Assembly (NCBI GenBank): GCA_023129485.1
Contig: JAGMBY010000006.1
Span: forward strand, 1-37,326
DNA from: Actinomycetes bacterium
Lineage (GTDB): Bacteria; Actinomycetota; Humimicrobiia; JAHJRV01
Length of the DNA stretch: 37,326 nt
Reading direction: 5' to 3'
Part shown: piece after piece, positions 8,507 through 17,806 of the stretch
How the letters are laid out: the number at the start of each line of letters is the position of its first letter
Numbering within the stretch: the stretch's first letter is position 1
Notes under the pieces: model-generated
Seen by the model: the letters and a program-made list of their open reading frames with translations, nothing else
Database searches by the model: none
What the model was told of the DNA's origin: nothing
Position numbers and translations under genes: made by a program

Positions 8507-9094
8507 TTGAGTAATTTAATCCCAATAGTTATTGAACAAACAAGCAGGGGTGATAGATCTTTTGACATATATTCAAGATTGCTAAAGGAAAGAATAATCT
8601 TTTTAGGTGAAAATATTGATGATAGATTAGCCAATTTAGTTATGGCGCAGTTACTATTTTTGGAAGCGGATGATCCCGAAAAGGATATTAATCTTTATAT
8701 AAACAGTTCAGGTGGGTTAATAACATCTACTATGGCCATTTATGATACTATGCAGTTTATAAAATCACCTGTTTCTACTATCTGTATGGGGCAAGCAGCA
8801 AGCGGAGCTGCACTAATTTTAGCAGCCGGTGATAAGGGAAAGAGATTTGCCTTACCACATGCCAGGATTCTTCTACATCAACCCAGTGGTGGAACAACTG
8901 GAAGTGCTTCTGATGTCAATATACATGCTAAAGAGATACTAAGGATGAGAAAGATGATGAACCAGATATTATCTAAACATACAGATCAGTCTGTTGACAA
9001 AATAAACAAAGATACTGATAGAGATTTTATTATGACATCAGAAGAAGCAAAGAAATACGGAATAATAGATGAAATTCTTACTAAGAGATTATAA
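8507..9094 (+). CDS. clpP: ATP-dependent Clp protease proteolytic subunit
   Basis: [83 protein letters not shown] start with AGGTGAG SD. Confidence 0.98.
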   Translation: MSNLIPIVIEQTSRGDRSFDIYSRLLKERIIFLGENIDDRLANLVMAQLLFLEADDPEKDINLYINSSGGLITSTMAIYDTMQFIKSPVSTICMGQAASGAALILAAGDKGKRFALPHARILLHQPSGGTTGSASDVNIHAKEILRMRKMMNQILSKHTDQSVDKINKDTDRDFIMTSEEAKKYGIIDEILTKRL

Positions 9095-9106
9095 AAGTAT
9101 AAAAAT

Positions 9107-9135
9107 TTGACAAACAGGTTTATAAGAAATAGTAT
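9107..9135 (+). promoter_or_regulatory. Possible promoter for the valS T-box transcript
   Basis: TTGACA, 17-nt spacer, TAGTAT (4/6 match to -10). Confidence 0.4.
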
Positions 9136-9244
9136 AACCACATATAATTTGATATAGAAATAAAAATAACACGCAAAAGATATATTTAATTTAATTTAAT
9201 TAAATACCTGTTTTTTGAAAGTTGCTTTTTTAAAACTTAAAGAA

Positions 9245-9475
9245 AGATAAGAGCTGAGAAGAGAAGTAGTAAGAAGTAAGAACTCACAGAGAGAAGTTAC
9301 ATTCAGTGAGAGTAATTTTGTGAAAATCTGCTTCTGAAGTCGTCTCTGAGCTATTGGACTGAAATTAAGTAAGTCTGATCGGTAATTCCGTTATAGAAAT
9401 GAGTGCTCCCTTTTGGAGAAAGAAGGTGGTACCACGAATTATGCCCAATTCGTCCTTTTAGAATTGGGCGTTTTT
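9245..9475 (+). ncRNA. T-box leader, valine-specific (specifier GUC)
   Basis: AGAGA box CACAGAGAGAAG, specifier context CTGAAGTCGTCTCTGAGC (GUC = Val), T-box AGGTGGTACCACG, terminator stem; precedes valS. Confidence 0.9.
9443..9475 (+). terminator. Intrinsic terminator of the valS T-box
   Basis: GCCCAATTC gtccttttA GAATTGGGC GTTTTT. Confidence 0.85.
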
Positions 9476-9487
9476 AATTTAAATAAA

Positions 9488-9591
9488 GTGTCAGGTCTTG
9501 CAATATAACAAAATCTATCTAATTTAAAGATAATGGAAGCTTTGGGTATACTTTCTCGACTGAAAATGTCTTCGAAAGTATACCACAAAGC
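9488..9591 (+). repeat. Dispersed composite element copy 1 (box plus hairpin)
   Basis: GTGTCAGGTCTTGCAATATAAC box; hairpin GCTTTGGGTATACTTTC...GAAAGTATACCaCAAAGC at 9539-9591. Confidence 0.75.
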
Positions 9592-9637
9592 AATAAATAG
9601 AAATAATCAGACTAAGTTTAATAAAAATCAAAATTTT

Positions 9638-9677
9638 AAGGAGGGAAGCAAATTTAAATAATAAATTTGTAAAAGTC
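9638..9677 (+). promoter_or_regulatory. valS RBS region with hairpin between SD and AUG
   Basis: AAGGAGGG (9638-9645), then CAAATTT-AAATAAT-AAATTTG (9649-9669), then TAAAAGTC-ATG. Confidence 0.6.
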
Positions 9678-12332
9678 ATGAATAAAACTATCAATAAAAA
9701 ATATAATCCTGCATTAGTTGAAGATAAAATATACGATTTTTGGTTAAAAGAGAGTTATTTTCATGTTAGTGTGGATGAAGGTAAAAAACCATACAGTATA
9801 GTAATTCCACCACCAAATCTTACTGGTGTACTTCATTTGGGTCATGCATTAAATAACACAATTCAAGACATAATTATAAGGTATAAAAGGATGCAGGGAT
9901 ATAACACGTTATGGTTACCAGGAACAGATCATGCCAGTATTGCTGTTCATAATATTATAGAGAATATAATGGCTGAGGAGGGAATAACAAGACATGAATT
10001 AGGTAGAGAAAAATTTTTAGAAAGAGCGTGGCAATGGAAGGAGAAATATGGAAACATAATCATTGAACAATTGAAGAAACTGGGTTGTTCATGTGATTGG
10101 AAAAGGGAAAGATTTACTATGGACCCAGGTTTTTCAAAAGCAGTACTTACTGCATTCAAAATGTTTTATGATGACGGACTAATTTATCAGGATTTTCGAA
10201 TGATAAACTGGTGCCCAAAGTGTCTGACTACTATTGCAGATATAGAAGTTAAGAGGGAAGTGGAGGAAGGAAATTTCTGGTATATAGATTATCTAATGAA
10301 AGGTGAAGACAACTTTATAACTATTGCTACTACAAGACCTGAAACAATGCTGGGGGACAGTGCTGTGGCAGTTCATTCTCAAGATAAAAGGTATAAATCA
10401 TATGTAGGAAAGACTGCAATTTTACCATTAATTAATAGAGAATTACCAATAATATCAGATGATAGGGTAGATCCTGAATTTGGAACTGGTGCTGTCAAGA
10501 TAACACCCGCCCATGATTTCGATGATTATGAGATTGGGTTAACTCATAATTTAGAGCAAATAAATATATTTGATGATAATGCAAAAATAAACAAGAATAT
10601 ACCGGAATATAAGGGGTTGGATAGATATGAATGTAGAGAAAAAGTGATAGAGGATCTTAAAAAATTGGGTCAATTAAGAAAAGTAGAGAAGCATAATTTG
10701 GCTATTGGAAGACATGATAGGTGTAACATCATTATTGAACCCAGAATTTCAAAACAGTGGTTTGTGAAAATGAAATCATTAGCCAATATGGGAATAAAAG
10801 TAGTAAAGGACCATAAAATTAAGTTTATACCCAAAAATTGGGAGAAGGTTTATTTTCACTGGATGGAGAATATTAAGGATTGGTGTATATCAAGACAACT
10901 CTGGTGGGGGCACAGAATTCCCGTTTGGTACTGTGAGGACTGTGATGATATTATGGTTGAGTTAGAACCACCAAAAAAATGTAAGAGTTGTGAAAGTGAA
11001 AGTATATATCAGGATGAGGATGTTTTAGATACATGGTTTAGTTCAGCACTTTGGCCATTTTCTACAATGGGATGGCCTGAACAAACAGCAGAATTAGGTT
11101 ATTTCTTCCCAACAGAGACATTAACAACAGCCAATGAGATTATCTTCTTCTGGGTTGCAAGAATGATAATGACATCATTATATTTCATGAAAAAAATTCC
11201 ATTTAGAAGAGTTTTTATCCACCCAACCATATATGATAAGTTCGGAAAAAAGATGAGCAAATCATTAGGAAATGTAATTGACCCCATTCCTGTGATGGAA
11301 AAATATGGAACAGATGCTTTAAGATTTACGCTTTCATTTCTAACATCACCTGGAAGAAATATAGCTTTGGGAGAAGAGACAATAAAAGGAATGAGGAATT
11401 TTGCAAATAAGATATGGAATGCAGCAAGATTTGTACAAATGAGTACAGAAGGAATTAATTTTAAAGATATAAATGAAGATAGCTTATGTTATCAATTAGA
11501 AGATAGATGGATTATAAGAAGATTCAACATAACAGTTAGAAATGTAATAGACAATCTTGAAGAATTCAATTTTGCTGAAGCATCAAAACAGCTTTACAAA
11601 TTCTTTTGGGGTGAATATTGCGATTGGTACATTGAACTTTGTAAAAATAGACTATATCAGGATGAGGATAAAATAGCTAAGAAAACAGCAGGATATCTAT
11701 TAATAAAAATTTTGGAGAGTTATTTAAGGCTTCTTCATCCTTTCATGCCATTTATTTCAGAAGAGATATGGCAAAGCATACCTCATGATGGTGAAAGCAT
11801 AATGATATCGCCATATCCAGAATATAAGATAGAGGAGATTGATAAAGAAGCAGAATATAAGATGGAGATTCTGATGGATGTAATAAGTGCAATAAGAGAG
11901 GTCAGAAGTCAATTATCTGTAAGTCCACAAAAGAGATTTTCAGCTTATTTAATTACAGATCATTTGGAGAAGAAAAGTCTGATAATAAAAAATAATGAAA
12001 AAATTATGAGATTAGCGGGTCTTAATAGTGTTGATTTTGTGGGTAAAATAGATGACTTAGCTAATTATTCTAAATCAATTGCATCAGGAATTGATATTTT
12101 TATTCCTCTTCTTGAATTGATTGATAGAGATAAAGAGCTGATGAGATTGAATAATCGTCTTGGTGAAGTTAAAGAAAGATACGAAAGAAGTTTAAATAAA
12201 TTTTCTAACAAACAATTCTTAGAGAAGGCTCCTGAGCAAGTTGTTTTAGGAGAAAGAGGAAATTTAGAAAAATTTAAAAAAGAGATTGTAAGTATAGAAG
12301 AGCAAATATCAATTCTAAAAAGTAAAAAATAA
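9678..12332 (+). CDS. valS: Valyl-tRNA synthetase
   Basis: IVIPPPNLTGVLHLGHALNNTIQDIIIRYKRMQGYNTLWLPGTDHASIA, KMSKSLGNVIDP, coiled-coil C-terminus. Confidence 0.98.
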   Translation: MNKTINKKYNPALVEDKIYDFWLKESYFHVSVDEGKKPYSIVIPPPNLTGVLHLGHALNNTIQDIIIRYKRMQGYNTLWLPGTDHASIAVHNIIENIMAEEGITRHELGREKFLERAWQWKEKYGNIIIEQLKKLGCSCDWKRERFTMDPGFSKAVLTAFKMFYDDGLIYQDFRMINWCPKCLTTIADIEVKREVEEGNFWYIDYLMKGEDNFITIATTRPETMLGDSAVAVHSQDKRYKSYVGKTAILPLINRELPIISDDRVDPEFGTGAVKITPAHDFDDYEIGLTHNLEQINIFDDNAKINKNIPEYKGLDRYECREKVIEDLKKLGQLRKVEKHNLAIGRHDRCNIIIEPRISKQWFVKMKSLANMGIKVVKDHKIKFIPKNWEKVYFHWMENIKDWCISRQLWWGHRIPVWYCEDCDDIMVELEPPKKCKSCESESIYQDEDVLDTWFSSALWPFSTMGWPEQTAELGYFFPTETLTTANEIIFFWVARMIMTSLYFMKKIPFRRVFIHPTIYDKFGKKMSKSLGNVIDPIPVMEKYGTDALRFTLSFLTSPGRNIALGEETIKGMRNFANKIWNAARFVQMSTEGINFKDINEDSLCYQLEDRWIIRRFNITVRNVIDNLEEFNFAEASKQLYKFFWGEYCDWYIELCKNRLYQDEDKIAKKTAGYLLIKILESYLRLLHPFMPFISEEIWQSIPHDGESIMISPYPEYKIEEIDKEAEYKMEILMDVISAIREVRSQLSVSPQKRFSAYLITDHLEKKSLIIKNNEKIMRLAGLNSVDFVGKIDDLANYSKSIASGIDIFIPLLELIDRDKELMRLNNRLGEVKERYERSLNKFSNKQFLEKAPEQVVLGERGNLEKFKKEIVSIEEQISILKSKK

Positions 12333-12371
12333 GAAATTAAAAATATTAATTCTATTTTTTAAAAAAAATAG

Positions 12372-12447
12372 CGATCAAGTCCTGTGATATATTAGCTTTG
12401 GGTATACTTTCTCGACTGATAATATCTTCGAAAGTATACCCAAAGCT
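12372..12447 (+). repeat. Dispersed composite element copy 2
   Basis: Degenerate box CGATCAAGTCCTGTGATATATTAG directly joined to a perfect inverted repeat AGCTTTGGGTATACTTTC...GAAAGTATACCCAAAGCT (12394-12447). Confidence 0.8.
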
Positions 12448-12502
12448 AGTGATGAAAATTGAATTTGTCAAAATATTGAATTTTTAAATATAGAGGTGAT
12501 AA

Positions 12503-13873
12503 TTGACATTTAAAGAGGTTGTAGCTGAGTTAGATGCTACTGAGAAATTTGGCACAAATCCGAGTCTTAACACTATAAGAAAAATCTGCAGGAGACTCAA
12601 TAATCCTCAAAAAGATTATTCCACTATTCATGTAGTTGGGACTAATGGCAAAACATCAACAGCAAGAATGATTAGTTCAATATTAACCCATTTGGGATAT
12701 AAAACTGGTTGTTATATTTCTCCTCATACTTACTCATATATTGAGAGAATTGCAGTTGATAATAAATATGTAAGTGAAGACGATTTTGCTCTTTATTATG
12801 AAAAAATTAAACCAATTGTTAATGAGTTAAATAATTCACCAGAAGTTGAAGTTGTAACTCATTTTGAAATTTTAACTTCAATGGCTTTTTTATATTTCAG
12901 TCGGAATAGATGTGATTTTGTAGTATTGGAAGCTGGAATGGGGGGTAGATGGGATGCAACAAATTTAGCTGATTCAAAAGTTGCTGTGCTAACTAATGTC
13001 ACTAAAGAGCACACAAGATATTTAGGTGATACTATTTATAAAATTGCAGTAGAAAAGGCTGAAGTTATAAAGAATAAATCTAATGTGGTAACTGGTTCAT
13101 CAGATATAGATGTATTAAAGGTTCTTAATAAAAAATGCAAGGAAAAAGATGCAAAGTTATACCAGTTCGAAAAAGACTTTTTTATAAAGAATTGTCAAAG
13201 AAAAAATAATCATAGATTGGCTTATGTTAAGGGAATTTACAACGATTATTCAAATATAAAAATAAACACTATTTCAAAATATCAATGTGAAAATGCAGCT
13301 ATGGCAATTACAACAACAGAACTTTTTTTGGAAAGAAATTTGATAAAATCTAAATTTATAAAAAATATTATGAAGTCTGAGTTGTTAGAAAATTCATTAC
13401 TTCCAGTTGACTTTAGGGGAAGATTAGAAATAGTTGCTAAAAGTCCTACTATTGTTTTAGATGGGTCTCATAATCCTGGAGCGATGAAAAAGTTAGTATC
13501 TGAAATAAAGGATAATTTTAAATATGGAAAATTTCATTTAATATTTGCCTGTTTTAGGGACAAAGATTCTGAAAGAATGTTAAAAATAATCTGGCCAATA
13601 TTAAATAATTTGGATAATTTAATAATTACAGAAAGTGAGTCATATAGAAGAACCCCTTATGAAAAGTTATATGAAATTTCTAAAGATGTGGAAAAAGAGA
13701 TGAGAAGCGATCCATTAAAAGAATATAAAAAGGTGAAAATTTATAAGAAAGATAGCATATCAAAATCCGTAGATTTAGCATTGAAACTTGCTAATAAAAA
13801 TGATTTTATCTGTATCTGTGGTTCATTTTCAAATTTACCACTTGCAAAAAAGGCATTAAATATAAAATTTTAA
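12503..13873 (+). CDS. folC: Bifunctional folylpolyglutamate/dihydrofolate synthase
   Basis: VVGTNGKTSTARMISSIL, YISPHTYSYIERIAVD, LEAGMGGRWDATN, VLDGSHNPGAMKKLV. Confidence 0.95.
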   Translation: MTFKEVVAELDATEKFGTNPSLNTIRKICRRLNNPQKDYSTIHVVGTNGKTSTARMISSILTHLGYKTGCYISPHTYSYIERIAVDNKYVSEDDFALYYEKIKPIVNELNNSPEVEVVTHFEILTSMAFLYFSRNRCDFVVLEAGMGGRWDATNLADSKVAVLTNVTKEHTRYLGDTIYKIAVEKAEVIKNKSNVVTGSSDIDVLKVLNKKCKEKDAKLYQFEKDFFIKNCQRKNNHRLAYVKGIYNDYSNIKINTISKYQCENAAMAITTTELFLERNLIKSKFIKNIMKSELLENSLLPVDFRGRLEIVAKSPTIVLDGSHNPGAMKKLVSEIKDNFKYGKFHLIFACFRDKDSERMLKIIWPILNNLDNLIITESESYRRTPYEKLYEISKDVEKEMRSDPLKEYKKVKIYKKDSISKSVDLALKLANKNDFICICGSFSNLPLAKKALNIKF

Positions 13874-14029
13874 AATAAAATTGGATAGTTAATTTTTTAA
13901 ATTTATATTTTCTTGCTATATAATGAGCAAATATTATAGAATTTACTAAATTTTTAAGCTGGTATTTTTTAACAATTATTAATTTAAATAAATTAGATTT
14001 AGAATTTATATTTAATAGGGAGGAATATA

Positions 14030-14470
14030 TTGGAAGTTTTTCAAGATATATTAAACTTTTTCCAATCAGGAACTTTTAGATTCATAATATTACTCTTTTT
14101 ATATTGCATTGTTGTGATCTGGTTAAGTTTTGTATATTGGACATATCGTGATGCAAATCAAAGAGGAGCAAATGGGATACTCTGGGCTTTAGTAGTTTTA
14201 ATCTTAAATTTTTTTGGGCTTTTAATATATTTAATCCTTAGACCCTCTGAATACATTCAAGATGTTATGGAGAGAGAATTAGAAATAGAAGCAAAGGAAA
14301 GGTTAAAGAGTGGCCAGGCTATTGATTGTCCAGCTTGTGGAAATATAGTTGAGAAGGACTTTTTGGTATGTCCATATTGTCGTAAAAAATTAAAGAATCC
14401 CTGTCCAAAATGTGGCAAACCACTTCAATTAAATTGGTCAATTTGCCCTTATTGTAAAACAGTTTTATAG
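14030..14470 (+). CDS. Membrane protein with C-terminal double zinc ribbon
   Basis: Two N-terminal TM segments, then CPACGNIVEKDFLVCPYCRKKLKNPCPKCGKPLQLNWSICPYC. Confidence 0.75.
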   Translation: MEVFQDILNFFQSGTFRFIILLFLYCIVVIWLSFVYWTYRDANQRGANGILWALVVLILNFFGLLIYLILRPSEYIQDVMERELEIEAKERLKSGQAIDCPACGNIVEKDFLVCPYCRKKLKNPCPKCGKPLQLNWSICPYCKTVL

Positions 14471-14482
14471 AAATGAGGGGAG

Positions 14483-14911
14483 ATGATAACTAAGCAAAAA
14501 ACGCTTGTAATTATAAAACCAGATGGAATTCAAAAAAATATAATAGGTGAGATTATCTCACGTATAGAAAAAAAAGGTTTAAAAATATTAAATATGAAGA
14601 TGATGAAACTCTCCAGAGAATTAGCAGAAAAACTTTATGAGGAACATAGAAATAAACCCTTTTTTAAAAGTTTAGTAAATTTTATAACATATGCCCCTAT
14701 TATTGTTATTATAGTGGAAGGGGAAGATGTTATCTCTATTTTTAGATCCATGATGGGTTCAACAGACCCTAAGAATGCAGCACCAGGGACAATAAGAGGT
14801 GATTATGGTACTGATATAGAAAGAAATATCATTCATGGGTCAGATTCCATTGAAAGCGCTAAAAGAGAGGTAGATTTATTTTTTCCTGAAGAACAAGAGA
14901 GGGTGATCTAA
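14483..14911 (+). CDS. ndk: Nucleoside diphosphate kinase
   Basis: TLVIIKPDGIQKNIIGEIISRIEKKGLKI, MMGSTDPKNAAPGTIRGDYG, NIIHGSDSIESAKREVDLFF. Confidence 0.97.
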   Translation: MITKQKTLVIIKPDGIQKNIIGEIISRIEKKGLKILNMKMMKLSRELAEKLYEEHRNKPFFKSLVNFITYAPIIVIIVEGEDVISIFRSMMGSTDPKNAAPGTIRGDYGTDIERNIIHGSDSIESAKREVDLFFPEEQERVI

Positions 14912-14913
14912 AG

Positions 14914-15162
14914 GTGAAAAGAAAAAGCGGATGGACAATTTTTATGATATTACTCATCGGACTTATTTTTGGTTCACTATTAGGGCATATATTGAGAGAT
15001 GTAGTGCCAATTTTGGACGAGGGTTTAAAAGTTGGATTTGAACAATTAACCTTAAATCTTTATCTATTTGATATAAGTTTCAGTATTAATCTTAGAATTA
15101 CTTTTGCAGCAATAATTGGAATGTTAATTTCATTTCTTATAGCAGATTTTATAAGAAAATAA
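14914..15162 (+). CDS. DUF4321-like small membrane protein
   Basis: MKRKSGWTIFMILLIGLIFGSLLGHIL...; short two-TM protein upstream of mreB. Confidence 0.65.
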   Translation: MKRKSGWTIFMILLIGLIFGSLLGHILRDVVPILDEGLKVGFEQLTLNLYLFDISFSINLRITFAAIIGMLISFLIADFIRK

Positions 15163-15296
15163 TATTTAATAATTTAAATAGTATTAAAAAAAGTATTTTT
15201 ATACAATTTATTTGTATATTTTAAAATAAATGTGATTGATAGTTATTAATAAAAGATTTTTAGGAAGAAATATTTTAAATTTAAAGGAGATAGCAG

Positions 15297-16331
15297 ATGA
15301 TTAATTTATTTGCTGACTTATTTGGATGGGATTTAGGAATAGATTTAGGTACTGTAAATTCAAAGGTTTATGTTAAAGGAAAAGGAATTGTTGTGAGAGA
15401 ACCATCTGTTGTAGCAATAAATAAGCAAAATAATGAAATATTAGCAGTGGGAAAGGATGCTAAAAGGATGGTCGGGAGAACCCCTAGCTCTATTGTTGCA
15501 GTAAAACCAATGAGAGATGGTGTGATATCAGATTTTGATATTACACAGAAACTTTTACGTTATTTTATTAAAAAAGTTCATAAATTTAGTTTATTTGCAC
15601 GACCAAGAGTAATAATCTGCGTTCCATCAGGTATTACTGGTGTAGAAAGAAGGGCAGTTATCGAGGCTGCTGAACAATCGGGAGTTAGAGCAGCATATAT
15701 TTTAGAAGAAGCAATGGCAGCTGCTATAGGAGTAGGTTTGCCAGTTAGTGAACCTATTGGAAATATGATAATAGATATAGGTGGTGGTACAACAGAAATA
15801 GCAGTTATATCCTTAGGTGGAATAGTTGTTTCCAAATCAATAAGAATAGGTGGAAATGAAATGGATGAAGCAATAATAAATATGGTTAAAAGGGATCACA
15901 ACATGCTAATAGGTGAAACTACTGCTGAAGCCATAAAAATAGAGATAGGATCAGCTTTTGTTCAGGAAGAGGAAGAGGTAGCAGAAGTTAGGGGAAGGGA
16001 TTTAGTAGGTGGATTACCAAAGAGTATAATGCTTTCAAGTAAAAATATTAGAGAAGCATTAGATGAAACCATATCAAAAATTACTAATGCTGTGAATGAA
16101 ACATTGGATATGACTCCACCTGAACTAATTGCGGATATTTATAATTATGGAATAACTCTTGTTGGAGGTGGCTCCCTTATTAAAGGGATGGCAGGTAGAT
16201 TAAGAGCTCTTACGAATTGTGAAGTTCATACAATTGATAATCCAATGGAAGCTGTTGCGTTAGGAGCAGGAAAATGCATAGAAAACTTTAATATTTTTAA
16301 AAATCTTATTACACAAGAAAGGGAAACTTAA
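15297..16331 (+). CDS. mreB: Rod shape-determining protein MreB
   Basis: DLGIDLGTVNSKVYVKGKGIVVREPSVVAI, CVPSGITGVERRAVIEAAEQSG, MIIDIGGGTTEIAVISLGG. Confidence 0.98.
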   Translation: MINLFADLFGWDLGIDLGTVNSKVYVKGKGIVVREPSVVAINKQNNEILAVGKDAKRMVGRTPSSIVAVKPMRDGVISDFDITQKLLRYFIKKVHKFSLFARPRVIICVPSGITGVERRAVIEAAEQSGVRAAYILEEAMAAAIGVGLPVSEPIGNMIIDIGGGTTEIAVISLGGIVVSKSIRIGGNEMDEAIINMVKRDHNMLIGETTAEAIKIEIGSAFVQEEEEVAEVRGRDLVGGLPKSIMLSSKNIREALDETISKITNAVNETLDMTPPELIADIYNYGITLVGGGSLIKGMAGRLRALTNCEVHTIDNPMEAVALGAGKCIENFNIFKNLITQERET

Positions 16332-16411
16332 ATTTTAAATCTTTATATATAATAGTAAATTATACCTTTTTAAAAATCTTATATTTTATGAAATAAGAAC
16401 TTAGATAAATT

Positions 16412-17242
16412 ATGTCTCTCTTTTTATCAGGAAGAAAAAATAGAATAATTTTTATTATCTTAACCATTTTATGCATTATTTTAATTACTTTAAATTTGAG
16501 ATATGAGAAGATATTGCCTTTTGGAAAGTCAGTAGTCATAGAAATAATCTCACCTATTCAAAAAGTTACAACTATTATAATTAATCCTTTTGTTAGATTT
16601 ATAAAAACCATAAATAAATTATCCGATATTCTTGAAGAAAACAAATTACTTAAAGAAAAAATTAATCTATTTCTAAAAGAAAATATAAGTTTAAAAGAAT
16701 TAGAGAGAGAAAATAGGGAACTTAGAGAACTTTTAGGTAGTTCTTATTATGAACAGTTTGAATTAAAACTGGCATCAGTAATTGGAAGAACAAAAACTGA
16801 TTGGAAGAACACAATTTTTATTGATAAAGGTAAAAATCATAATATAAAAATAGACATGCCTGTTATTAGTCAGTCTGGTTTAATAGGAAAGGTCATAGCA
16901 ACATCTAAGAATTTTTCAGAGGTAAGACTTATAAATGACCCAAACAGCTCAGTTGCTTCTATGGTTCAAAAAACAAGAAAAACAGGTGTTATTCAGGGAA
17001 TAGGTGATACAATTTTAAATATGGATTTAATTCCAAAGGAAGCAGAGATAGAAATTGGTGACATTATTGTAACCTCAGGATTAGGTGGTGTTTTTCCTAA
17101 AGGTATTCTGATTGGTAGAGTTTATGATATTAAAAATTTAGATTACGAATTATATAAATCTATTGAAGTTTTACCATCAAGTAATTTTAAAGATTTAGAA
17201 GAAGTTCTCATTATTACAAATTTTGCTCCATTAACAAAATAA
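16412..17242 (+). CDS. mreC: Rod shape-determining protein MreC
   Basis: N-terminal TM, coiled coil, then beta domain with SQSGLIGKVIATSKNFSEVRLINDPNSSVASMVQKTRKTGVIQG. Confidence 0.93.
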   Translation: MSLFLSGRKNRIIFIILTILCIILITLNLRYEKILPFGKSVVIEIISPIQKVTTIIINPFVRFIKTINKLSDILEENKLLKEKINLFLKENISLKELERENRELRELLGSSYYEQFELKLASVIGRTKTDWKNTIFIDKGKNHNIKIDMPVISQSGLIGKVIATSKNFSEVRLINDPNSSVASMVQKTRKTGVIQGIGDTILNMDLIPKEAEIEIGDIIVTSGLGGVFPKGILIGRVYDIKNLDYELYKSIEVLPSSNFKDLEEVLIITNFAPLTK

Positions 17243-17263
17243 CAGTATTACTATTATGCACAA

Positions 17264-17749
17264 ATGAAAAAATTCTTATTTTCACTTTTTTTACTACTTA
17301 TAACTTTAGCGATACAAAGTACATTAGCAAATTATGTAATGTTTAAAGATGTTCAATTAAATTTAATTTTATTGGTTGTTATATCTATTTCTTTAATATT
17401 TGGTGAATTTTCAGGTATCATTTTTGGTTTTTTTGCTGGAATTTTTAGTGATTTTCTATTCGGGCATATTTTAGGATTGTTTGCATTTGTCAATATGAGT
17501 TGTGGTTTTATAAGTTTAAAGGTTAGAAGATTATTTCCATCAAGCCATTATATTATTCCATCTTTTATAACAATAATAATTACTGAAATATGGATATTTC
17601 TAACATATTTAATATCCTACTTTCTAGGAAAACAGTCTATATCAGGAAATTTAATTAGCAATATGATTTATCAACCTTTAATTAATGGTCTTATAATATT
17701 AATTATTCATCCTGTAATTAAAAAAACCTCATCATTATTAAAATTATAG
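17264..17749 (+). CDS. mreD: Rod shape-determining protein MreD
   Basis: Polytopic ~160-aa protein with GIIFGFFAGIFSDFLFGHILGLFAFVNM, between mreC and the PBP2 gene. Confidence 0.88.
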   Translation: MKKFLFSLFLLLITLAIQSTLANYVMFKDVQLNLILLVVISISLIFGEFSGIIFGFFAGIFSDFLFGHILGLFAFVNMSCGFISLKVRRLFPSSHYIIPSFITIIITEIWIFLTYLISYFLGKQSISGNLISNMIYQPLINGLIILIIHPVIKKTSSLLKL

Positions 17750-17806
17750 AAACATTTATAAAAACATTAATTTAAAAAATGAAAAATCTTTAAGGTCATA
17801 GGAGCA

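Noticed and set aside
9539-9591. Interpreting the GCTTTGGGTATAC hairpins as ordinary intrinsic terminators
   Set aside because: None of the three copies is followed by a T run, and the sequence (not just structure) is conserved between loci, so a repeat element fits better.
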